Positions 16,834-23,271 of a stretch of 34,187 nucleotides of DNA are shown in pieces. Numbering within the stretch: position 1 is the first letter of the stretch; each line of letters opens with the position of its first letter. Location of the stretch: assembly GCA_964462585.1 (NCBI GenBank), contig CAYXAK010000012.1, positions 1 to 34,187 on the forward strand, in the 5' to 3' direction. Source of the stretch: Halarsenatibacter sp964462585 (GTDB lineage: Bacteria; Bacillota; Halanaerobiia; Halanaerobiales; Halarsenatibacteraceae). A program made the position numbers and the translations under genes. The notes beneath the pieces are model-generated. The model saw only the letters and a program-made list of their open reading frames with translations. It was not told the DNA's origin and searched no databases.

Positions 16834-17867
16834 GAAATCGCCTCTGCCGATGAGAGAGTTCTGGTCCGGGCGACGAACTTCTCCAGTGAGGCCAGGGCTC
16901 TGCCGCTGTCAATAATATCTCCGGCCATCTCCGTTCCCTCTGCAAATGTGGCTGCTTCACCGGCAATTTTGAGGGCAGCCCCGGCATTAAAGAGAATTAC
17001 ATCCCGCCGGGGGCCCCGGTCACGGCCGGCTAATATGGAGAGAATTATTCTGCTGTTTTCCTGTGGTCCGCCTCCCTTAAGGGCAGCAGCTTCAGCTCTT
17101 TTCAGGCCTGCGTCTTGAGGGGATATTTCGCTAAACTTTATCTCTTTTCCCTCTTCGAAAAAACCAATTATGTTTTTGCCCGCCAGAGAAAGCTCATCCA
17201 TACCGCCCGCTCCGTGCACAACCATGGCACTTTTCAGCCCCAGCTGTTTGAGCGTGTTTATCATCGGTTCAACCAGCTTTTCACTGTAAACCCCCAGCAG
17301 CTGGTATTCAGCCCGGGCCGGATTGGTGAGCGGCCCTAAAATATTGAAAATTGTCCTGATGCCGAGCTCACTGCGGACTGTGCTGGCATGCTTCATAGCT
17401 TTATGAAATACGGGGGCAAAGAGAAAGCCTATACCCGCTTCTTTCAAACATTCTTTGACACGGGCGGGGGGCAGCTCCAGCTCGGCGCCCAGAGCTTCAA
17501 GGACATCTGCACTTCCGCTCTGGCTGGATACAGAACGGTTGCCATGTTTGGCCACCATCATCCCCCCTCCGGCCAGGACAAAGGAAACTGCCGTAGATAT
17601 GTTAAAAGTATCACTGCTGTCACCGCCCGTGCCGCAGGTATCTATGACGTCATCTTCTATGTTGAGGGGAAGGGCTTTATCCCTCATGGCCCGGGCAGCT
17701 CCGGTTATCTCCTCTGCTGTTTCACCCTTAACTTTAAGACCGGTCAGAAAACCGGCCAGCCTGGTATCACTCACCTCACCCGACATGATAGCATCCATCG
17801 CTTTTTCCATTTCTTTTTCACTCAGATCATCGCCTGATGTCACCTTCTGCAGATATTCTGCGAACAA
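16830..17867 (-). CDS. trpD: Anthranilate phosphoribosyltransferase
   Basis: A 345-residue enzyme joining anthranilate to PRPP. The open frame reaches an ATG at 17882, but no ribosome site lies before it. GGAGG sits inside that extension, 8 nt before a TTG at 17867, and the protein then begins FAEYLQKVTSGDDLSEKEM, where family members normally begin. I therefore use the TTG, with ATG 17882 as the alternative. The glycine-rich PRPP loop DTCGTGGDSSDTFNIST and AKHGNRSVSSQSGSADVLEA are intact, as are FLFAPVFHKAMKH and FNILGPLTNPA. It is not fused to trpG. The stop overlaps trpC by 4 nt. Confidence 0.93.
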   Translation of the reverse strand: MFAEYLQKVTSGDDLSEKEMEKAMDAIMSGEVSDTRLAGFLTGLKVKGETAEEITGAARAMRDKALPLNIEDDVIDTCGTGGDSSDTFNISTAVSFVLAGGGMMVAKHGNRSVSSQSGSADVLEALGAELELPPARVKECLKEAGIGFLFAPVFHKAMKHASTVRSELGIRTIFNILGPLTNPARAEYQLLGVYSEKLVEPMINTLKQLGLKSAMVVHGAGGMDELSLAGKNIIGFFEEGKEIKFSEISPQDAGLKRAEAAALKGGGPQENSRIILSILAGRDRGPRRDVILFNAGAALKIAGEAATFAEGTEMAGDIIDSGRALASLEKFVARTRTLSSAEAIS

Positions 17868-17927
17868 TTTCTGCACCTCCATTTAAGATTGCCATATTTT
17901 CTTCACTGTAATTTCAGTATGTCAGTT

Positions 17928-18515
17928 TCAGGCTGTCATGCTCAGAAAATTTTCGAGCATCTTCCTGCCCTGATCGGTCAGTATGGATTCGGGATGAAAC
18001 TGCAGACCGAATGCAGGGAATTTCTTATGTCCTGCCGCCATAACCTCTCCCCGCCGGGTTTCGGCCAGAATATCAAGCTCTGCCGGCAGCGATTTTTTCT
18101 CCAGAATCAGTGAATGATAGCGGGTGGCTCTGAAGGGGCTGCTGATACCGGAAAATAAATCCGGAGATGATCTCTCGCTTCTACACGCCGTCAGGAAAAT
18201 ATCCGAGGTCTTGCCGTGAAAAATCTCATCTGATTTTATCACCCGTCCCCCCAGAACTTCTCCCAGGCATTGATGGCCCAGGCAGACACCGAGAAGCGGT
18301 ATACTGCCCGAGAAATGTTCAAAAACCCGGGATGATATACCTGCATCTTCCGGGCGGCCGGGTCCAGGAGAGATGACTATTTGATCAGGAGCCATATCTT
18401 CGATTTCAGTCAGCTCGATTTTGTCATTGCGGACAACCTCCACAGAGGTCATCTCACCGAGATACTGCACCAGATTATAGGTGAACGAATCATAATTGTC
18501 TATTACCAGGACCAT
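17928..18515 (-). CDS. trpG: Anthranilate synthase component II, glutamine amidotransferase
   Basis: A 195-residue class I glutamine amidotransferase supplying ammonia to TrpE. The ATG at 18515 is chosen because GGAGG stands 9 nt upstream; a TTG at 18533 would place that site inside the gene. Motifs: VLVIDNYDSFTYNLVQYLGE at the N-terminus, the nucleophile elbow LLGVCLGHQCLGEVLGG, and the His/Glu pair in FGLQFHPESILTDQG. The start overlaps the end of trpE by 26 nt. In Bacillus subtilis this subunit is encoded outside the trp operon as a shared PabA/TrpG; here it is in the operon, so it may be tryptophan-dedicated. Confidence 0.94.
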   Translation of the reverse strand: MVLVIDNYDSFTYNLVQYLGEMTSVEVVRNDKIELTEIEDMAPDQIVISPGPGRPEDAGISSRVFEHFSGSIPLLGVCLGHQCLGEVLGGRVIKSDEIFHGKTSDIFLTACRSERSSPDLFSGISSPFRATRYHSLILEKKSLPAELDILAETRRGEVMAAGHKKFPAFGLQFHPESILTDQGRKMLENFLSMTA

Positions 18516-20016
18516 GGAGTTTATCCTCCTCAATTATTCTCAGGGCCTGAAAGAGCGCCCCGGCTTTATCCAGAATTTCTTTCTGTTCTTTTTCCGGAAC
18601 AGAGTCAGCAACCATACCCGCACCCACCCGGGCTGTGAGCCTGCCGTCCTGCATGAAGAACGTTCTGATGGTTATGCAGGTATCGAGGTTTCCGCTGAAA
18701 TCGAGATAGCCCACGGTGCCGGCATAGGGCCCGCGCGGAGTTTTTTCCAGACTGTCTATCAGCTCTATGGCCCTTATTTTGGGAGCTCCGGTGACCGTTC
18801 CCGCGGGAAAGACAGAGGAAAGAACATCCATCACATCGATATCATCTCTCATTTCTCCCTCGACCTGGGAGGCAATATGCATTACCTGTGAGTAGAGCTC
18901 TATCTCCATAAGCTCGGTCACTTCCACCGAACCGTATTTGCTCACCCGGCCCAGGTCATTTCTGCCCAGATCTACCAGCATGGTATGTTCGGCCTTTTCC
19001 TTCTCATCCTGGAGGAGATCCTTCTTTAAACTGGAGTCCTCCCGGGCGGTCTCCCCCCGGGGTCTGGTGCCGGCCAGAGGGCGTGTTACTATTCTCCGAC
19101 CCTGAACTCTGACCAGCATTTCCGGGGAGGAGCCGATCAGTTTTACCTCCGGATAATTGAGATAGAACATATAGGGCGAAGGGTTGCTCACCCGCAGAGC
19201 GCGGTAGACTTCGAAGGAAGAGACCTCTACATCCAGGGAGAATTTCTGTGAGAGCACAATCTGAAATGCCTCACCTTCTCTGATGTAATTTTTTGCTTTT
19301 TTCACCATCCTCTGAAATTCATTTTCATCGGTGTGGTGTGACATATCCGCCAGAGAAAGAGGTGAGGGGTTAGAAGTGCTGTGATGGCCCTTTGCATTTA
19401 TCCTGTCTATAATCCCCTCGATTTTATCCACGGCTTCTCTGTACAGTTTTCTCCTTTCCTCCTCGGTCTTCTCATCTTCAATGTGTGCGTTATAGATGAT
19501 TTTCAGCGTGTTATCAAGATGATCATAGGCCAGGACCGTTCTGGATAGAACCAGTACAGATTCGGGGAGATTGCTTTTGCTGAGATCGCGGTTTGATTCA
19601 CCATGGAAGATATCCTCCCAGGAAGAGATCATCTCATAGCCAAAATAGCCCACAAGCCCTCCGGAAAAGGGTGGTAGATCATCAGGTGAGAGGGTATTAT
19701 AACGGGCCATCAAATCAGTAACAACCTGCCTGAAATCACCTTTGATCTGTTTCTCTTCACCGCCGTCTCGCCCTTTAATGGATGTTTTGCCATCTTTATG
19801 GCTGAGAATCAGCTCCGGCTCGATACCTATAAAACTGTATCTGCCAACATTTAGCTTCCTGCCTGTGGTAGCGCTTTCCAGCAGATAGGAGTAATCATCT
19901 TCTCCTGTCAATTTTTTATAGATGGACACAGGTGTCATTGTATCGGCGATTATTTCTTTATGTATCGGGATGAGATTGTAATCTTCGCTCAGCTCCAGAA
20001 ATCTTGATTCGTCCAT
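18490..20016 (-). CDS. trpE: Anthranilate synthase component I
   Basis: A 508-residue chorismate-using enzyme, first of the operon. ATG 20016 is preferred over ATG 20025 because the AGGAGG site abuts the upstream ATG with no spacing but lies 9 nt before the second. The tryptophan feedback pocket LLESATTGRKLNVGRYSFIG is present, so allosteric inhibition by tryptophan is expected. Catalytic-domain motifs are intact: RPLAGTRPRGE, LVDLGRNDLGRV, FPAGTVTGAPKIRAIELID and RVGAGMVADSVPEKE. It overlaps trpG by 26 nt. Upstream are an attenuator terminator, a triplet-repeat region and a promoter. Confidence 0.95.
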   Translation of the reverse strand: MDESRFLELSEDYNLIPIHKEIIADTMTPVSIYKKLTGEDDYSYLLESATTGRKLNVGRYSFIGIEPELILSHKDGKTSIKGRDGGEEKQIKGDFRQVVTDLMARYNTLSPDDLPPFSGGLVGYFGYEMISSWEDIFHGESNRDLSKSNLPESVLVLSRTVLAYDHLDNTLKIIYNAHIEDEKTEEERRKLYREAVDKIEGIIDRINAKGHHSTSNPSPLSLADMSHHTDENEFQRMVKKAKNYIREGEAFQIVLSQKFSLDVEVSSFEVYRALRVSNPSPYMFYLNYPEVKLIGSSPEMLVRVQGRRIVTRPLAGTRPRGETAREDSSLKKDLLQDEKEKAEHTMLVDLGRNDLGRVSKYGSVEVTELMEIELYSQVMHIASQVEGEMRDDIDVMDVLSSVFPAGTVTGAPKIRAIELIDSLEKTPRGPYAGTVGYLDFSGNLDTCITIRTFFMQDGRLTARVGAGMVADSVPEKEQKEILDKAGALFQALRIIEEDKLHGPGNRQL

Positions 20017-20050
20017 AGTTATCATCCTCCTCTATTAGGTGTCCAGAAAT

Positions 20051-20078
20051 AAAAAACCCGGAGCCGTCAGGCTCCGGG
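20051..20078 (-). terminator. Attenuator terminator in the trp leader
   Basis: On the minus strand CCCGGAGCC (20078-20070) pairs perfectly with GGCTCCGGG (20065-20057) around TGAC, followed by six T (20056-20051). It lies 20 bases before the trpE ribosome site and well downstream of the trp promoter, so it can only act on the leader transcript: a transcription attenuator. Confidence 0.88.
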
Positions 20079-20160
20079 CGCAGGAAGGAGAATATGAAAA
20101 CACAGAGACCCCTAAAAAGAAGAAAAGTTAATTTCTTCCATAATAAACTCACATATATCT

Positions 20161-20217
20161 CTGCTCTCTCCTAAACTAACTAACCTAAACCTGCCTCAAC
20201 CTGACTCAACTCAGCTA
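20161..20217 (-). promoter_or_regulatory. Candidate TRAP-binding (G/U)AG triplet array in the trp leader
   Basis: Read 5'->3' on the minus strand, triplets begin at 20217, 20212, 20207, 20202, 20197, 20192, 20187, 20182, 20178, 20173, 20168 and 20163. This is a 5-nt period with one 4-nt step. Nine are exact UAG or GAG; at 20203, 20193 and 20163 a CAG stands in or one base off register. Established: in Bacillus the 11-mer TRAP protein binds 11 (G/U)AG repeats with 2-3 nt spacers in the trp leader and causes termination. The array lies between promoter and attenuator, where such a site should be. That TRAP binds here is inferred; its gene (mtrB) is not in the window. Confidence 0.7.
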
Positions 20218-20253
20218 AAATCTGGACTTATTTTATTTTTAAACCCTGGATCC

Positions 20254-20280
20254 TTCTGCAGAGAGGATTCTTCTGCAGAA
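20254..20280 (-). promoter_or_regulatory. 5' stem-loop of the trp leader
   Basis: On the minus strand TTCTGCAG (20280-20273) can pair with CTGCAGAA (20261-20254) around an 11-base loop. It begins roughly 16 nt after the predicted transcription start and ahead of the triplet array. Bacillus trp leaders have a 5' stem-loop in the same relative place that assists TRAP binding; an equal role here is inference. Confidence 0.4.
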
Positions 20281-20302
20281 AATCACTGTAATATTTTAAA
20301 CC

Positions 20303-20331
20303 ATTATAAGGAAAACTCAGGTGAATTGCAA
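20303..20331 (-). promoter_or_regulatory. Promoter of the trp operon
   Basis: On the minus strand -35 TTGCAA (20331-20326) and a perfect -10 TATAAT (20308-20303) are 17 bases apart. The start should fall near 20296, giving a leader of about 280 nt before trpE. Confidence 0.72.
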
Positions 20332-20432
20332 GTAAAATCTGCAGATTATATGACTGAAAACCGTATAATTGCTGATTGCTCCCCCAAAAATTAATAAGCA
20401 GAATTATTGAAATATTGATAATCTAATTGGAC

Positions 20433-20461
20433 TTGATTTTTCATCTATAATTATTTATTAT
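20433..20461 (+). promoter_or_regulatory. Probable promoter of glnA
   Basis: -35 TTGATT (20433-20438) and -10 TATTAT (20456-20461) with a 17-base spacer, 44 bases before the glnA start. The trp promoter is divergent, about 100 bases away. No clear GlnR box (TGTNA-N7-TNACA) was seen. Confidence 0.5.
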
Positions 20462-20505
20462 ACTAACATGTTTAAGAAAAAAACATCCCGGAAAGGAGTG
20501 AGAAG

Positions 20506-21834
20506 ATGAGTATAAGCAAAGAAGAATTGATGGAAGAAGCGAGAAGCAGAAATGTTAAGTTCGTGCGGCTGCAGTTTGTTGACATCCTGGGCACGCTGAA
20601 AAATGTGGCCATCACTATCGAACAGCTCCCGCGGGCTCTGGATGGTGAGATAATGTTCGATGGTTCCTCGATTGAGGGGTTTTCGCGCATTCAGGAATCG
20701 GATATGTATTTAAAGCCTGATCGTGAGACTTTTACCGTCTTTCCCTGGGATACGGGGGAGGGCTGTGTGGCCAGGTTGATGTGTGATATCTATACACCTG
20801 AAGGTGAGCCTTTTGCCGGCTGTCCCCGTATGACACTGAAAAAAGTCATAGAGGAATGCAATGAGATGGGCTATTCCATGAATGCCGGGCCGGAGCCGGA
20901 GTTCTTCCTCTTTAAGCTGAATGAGGATGGCGAACCTACAACTAAGACACATGATAGAGGAGGATATTTTGACCTTTCCCCGGTGGACAAAGGCGAGGCG
21001 GCCCGCAGGGATATAGCTATCGCCCTGGAGAGAATGGATTTTGAGGTGGAGACTTCCCATCATGAGGTGGCTTCAGGCCAGCACGAGATTGATTTCAAAC
21101 ATAATCCCGTTCTGCGCACGGCTGATAATATAGCCACCTTTGAGTTCGTGACCAAGAAGATAGCCCGCCAGCACGGCCTTCATGCCACCTTTATGCCCAA
21201 ACCCATAGAGGGGATAAACGGCTCGGGTATGCATGTCCACCAGTCACTTTCCCGCAATGGGGATAACATCTTCTATGATCCTGAAGATGAAAGGGATTTA
21301 AGTCAGGAGGTCTATCACTATATAGGGGGACTGCTCAAATACGCTCCTGAATACACCGCCATCACCAACCCCACGATCAATTCCTATAAGAGATTGATAC
21401 CGGGTTATGAAGCTCCTGTCTATATATCCTGGTCTACCTGCAACCGCAGTGCACTTGTCAGGGTGCCGGCCAGCCGGGGGGCAGGCACCAGGGTGGAACT
21501 GAGAAATCCCGATCCCTCTTCCAACCCCTATCTGGCCATGGCTGTGACCTTAAAAGCAGGTCTGGAAGGCATAAAACAGGGAATATCACCGGGTGAAGAG
21601 ACGAGGGAGAATATTTACAGCATGGACCGGCAGAGGCGTGAGGAGAACGGGATAACCAGTCTTCCCGGCAGCATTAAAGAGGCCGTGAGTAACCTTGAGG
21701 GGAGCGAGATGATGAGGGAAGCGCTGGGTGATCATATTTTCAATAAGTTTATAAGGGCTAAAAAACTGGAGTGGGATGATTATAAGAAACAGGTGCACAG
21801 GTGGGAGCTTGATAGATATCTCCTGAACTATTAA
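20506..21834 (+). CDS. glnA: Glutamine synthetase, type I
   Basis: A 442-residue GSI that forms glutamine from glutamate, ammonia and ATP; cytoplasmic dodecamer in the family. AAAGGAG (20492-20498) is 7 nt before the ATG. Motifs: FVDILGTLKNVAIT and MFDGSSIEGF near the N-terminus; the metal/glutamate segments NAGPEPEFFLF and HHEVASGQHEIDFKHN; the ATP/glutamate region KPIEGINGSGMHVHQSL; then NSYKRLIPGYEAPVYISW and the Glu flap region NPTINSYKR. Its length and lack of the GSI-beta insertion indicate the GSI-alpha group, which is feedback-inhibited and not adenylylated. It is monocistronic, ending in a large hairpin, and divergent from the trp operon whose TrpG consumes glutamine. Confidence 0.95.
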   Translation: MSISKEELMEEARSRNVKFVRLQFVDILGTLKNVAITIEQLPRALDGEIMFDGSSIEGFSRIQESDMYLKPDRETFTVFPWDTGEGCVARLMCDIYTPEGEPFAGCPRMTLKKVIEECNEMGYSMNAGPEPEFFLFKLNEDGEPTTKTHDRGGYFDLSPVDKGEAARRDIAIALERMDFEVETSHHEVASGQHEIDFKHNPVLRTADNIATFEFVTKKIARQHGLHATFMPKPIEGINGSGMHVHQSLSRNGDNIFYDPEDERDLSQEVYHYIGGLLKYAPEYTAITNPTINSYKRLIPGYEAPVYISWSTCNRSALVRVPASRGAGTRVELRNPDPSSNPYLAMAVTLKAGLEGIKQGISPGEETRENIYSMDRQRREENGITSLPGSIKEAVSNLEGSEMMREALGDHIFNKFIRAKKLEWDDYKKQVHRWELDRYLLNY

Positions 21835-21884
21835 AAATATAGTTAGCGCCCGCCTTCGCCCGGTGACGGGCGCTAACTATATTT
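21835..21884 (+). terminator. Large 18-bp hairpin after glnA
   Basis: The 18 bases immediately after the glnA stop (21835-21852, AAATATAG...GCGCCCG) are perfectly complementary to 21867-21884 around a 14-base loop. The arm ends in ATATTT with no longer T-run. It would terminate glnA and insulate lacI, or it may be a copy of a genome-wide intergenic palindrome. Confidence 0.65.
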
Positions 21885-21940
21885 GTGTTATGCAGATCAC
21901 TGATCATGCTGTTTCGGAAGGTGGTTTGCAGAAAAGAGGT

Positions 21941-21969
21941 TTGACAATTACAATTCTTTATATTATAAT
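21941..21969 (+). promoter_or_regulatory. Promoter of the LacI-family regulator gene
   Basis: Perfect -35 TTGACA (21941-21946) and perfect -10 TATAAT (21964-21969), 17-base spacer. An operator begins after a further 12 bases. The -35 and following bases (TTGACAATTA) match the promoter at 28212. Confidence 0.85.
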
Positions 21970-21981
21970 TAACTTGCAATT

Positions 21982-21993
21982 GGGAGCGCTACC
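21982..21993 (+). promoter_or_regulatory. LacI-family operator, copy 1
   Basis: GGGAGCGCTACC is a near-palindrome centred on AGCGCT, within TTGGGAGCGCTACCGAA. It begins 13 bases after the end of the -10 box, over the transcription start region, which suggests autorepression by the gene it precedes. The central CG dyad is the hallmark of LacI-family sites. It differs from the CcpA cre consensus at the flanks. Confidence 0.78.
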
Positions 21994-22037
21994 GAAATAT
22001 TTATTGATTTAAATCATTACAAAAGAGGGCAATAGAT

Positions 22038-23066
22038 ATGAAAAATAAAGATATTGATATTTATACAATAGCAGATAAAGCAGGTGTTTCTAAAAGCACT
22101 GTATCAAGAGTTTTAAATAATAAGGAGGATGTCAGCGCAAAGACCAGAGAGAAAGTTCTTGAAGTAATAGAGGAATTAAAATATAAGCCTAATAGTTCGG
22201 CCAGGGGGCTTGCCAGCCAGAGAACAAAAACAGTAGGACTTGTTGTCTCAGAGATCACCAATCCTTTTTTTGCAATGTTTGTCAAAGGTGCTGAAGATAA
22301 GGCCATGGAGGAAAACTATAACATAATGCTCGCCAACAGCAATTGGGTTGTGGAAGAGGAATTAAAGTGTATTAGAATGTTTGAAGAGGGCAGAGTTGAT
22401 GGAATATTGATGATCAGTGGTGGTGGAAGTGATTTAATTAATAATTACTTAAATAATCTGGCCAATAAAGAAACCCCCTTGATTGTGGTAGATAGAAAGA
22501 TAGATAATGAAGAAATTCCCAAGGTTAATGTTGATAATACTGCTGCTGCTTTTAAAGGTGCCAGATATTTAATTGATCTGGGCCATGAGAAAATAGCCTT
22601 TGTTAAGGGTGATGATGTGGCGGCATCTGGAGCTTCAATCGACAGGGTTAAAGGCTATAGAGAGGCTCTGCAGAAATTCGGTATTGAAAAAGAGATTATC
22701 GAACCGGGATTTTTCGACAGAGATGGGGCCTATCAGGCGACAGAGAAAATTCTGAGCGATCATAAGGATATTACTGCGATATTTTATGCCTCGGATATGA
22801 TGGCAGTGGGGGGCCTCAAAGCTCTGGATAAAGCCGGTATAAAGGTCCCGGATGATGTATCTGTACTTGGTTTTGATGATATTGAATTAGCTTCAATAAT
22901 AGATCCCGCCTTAAGCACTTTAAAACAGCCGCGCTATAAAATGGGATATCTGGGCATGAAGAAGCTGATCAATAAACTGGAAGGCAAACCAAAAGAGTCC
23001 TATGATGAAGATGTAATGTTTGATGTTGAACTGGTTGAGCGTGAATCCACCAGAAAAATAAAATAA
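22038..23066 (+). CDS. LacI/GalR-family regulator of the beta-glucan locus
   Basis: A 342-residue repressor. The N-terminal helix-turn-helix IYTIADKAGVSKSTVSRVLN (about 7-27) is followed by the hinge helix region PNSSARGLASQRTKTVGLV. A periplasmic-binding-protein-like ligand domain then contains SEITNPFFAMFVKGAED, LIDLGHEKIAFVKG and SVLGFDDIELASIIDPALST. The effector is not readable but is probably a beta-glucan-derived sugar, because matching operators stand before itself, the phosphorylase gene and the binding-protein gene, and nowhere else that I found in the window. A weak GAGGG ribosome site precedes the ATG. Codon use is more AT-rich than in the trp and frd genes. Confidence 0.9.
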   Translation: MKNKDIDIYTIADKAGVSKSTVSRVLNNKEDVSAKTREKVLEVIEELKYKPNSSARGLASQRTKTVGLVVSEITNPFFAMFVKGAEDKAMEENYNIMLANSNWVVEEELKCIRMFEEGRVDGILMISGGGSDLINNYLNNLANKETPLIVVDRKIDNEEIPKVNVDNTAAAFKGARYLIDLGHEKIAFVKGDDVAASGASIDRVKGYREALQKFGIEKEIIEPGFFDRDGAYQATEKILSDHKDITAIFYASDMMAVGGLKALDKAGIKVPDDVSVLGFDDIELASIIDPALSTLKQPRYKMGYLGMKKLINKLEGKPKESYDEDVMFDVELVERESTRKIK

Positions 23067-23096
23067 ACATGAATATATTAAAACATATAGAAATTA

Positions 23097-23126
23097 TTGC
23101 TGTTCAAATCCGGGTTTTTATATATT
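23097..23126 (+). promoter_or_regulatory. Promoter of the phosphorylase-glucanase pair
   Basis: -35 TTGCTG (23097-23102), 18-base spacer, -10 TATATT (23121-23126). The boxes alone are weak; the support is that the -10 stands exactly 12 nt before an operator, as at the two stronger promoters of this locus. Confidence 0.6.
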
Positions 23127-23138
23127 TTTCGGGTTTTT

Positions 23139-23150
23139 GGGAGCGCTACC
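23139..23150 (+). promoter_or_regulatory. LacI-family operator, copy 2
   Basis: GGGAGCGCTACC, identical to copy 1 including the flanking TTGGGAGCGCTACCGAA. It lies 121 bases before the phosphorylase start and 12 nt after the -10 box. Confidence 0.78.
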
Positions 23151-23271
23151 GAATACCAGCTCTGATAATTAGTTTAAATTTCATTTAACTGTTTGGATTG
23201 TTCTGCAAAAGATCATTGTCGGCTTGAATAGCTGTGCTGTCAACTAAGAGAATTTTTAGGAGGGCGGAAAA

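Noticed and set aside
19958..20152. Minus-strand 64-codon frame in the trp leader as a classical Trp leader peptide
   Set aside because: It has a single Trp codon, no good ribosome site, and runs through the terminator into trpE without stopping; classical attenuators need tandem Trp codons and a stop before the terminator.
21980..21996. Operator copy 1 as a CcpA catabolite (cre) site
   Set aside because: The flanks do not match the cre consensus, and the exact repetition before three genes of one locus with its own LacI regulator fits a local operator better.
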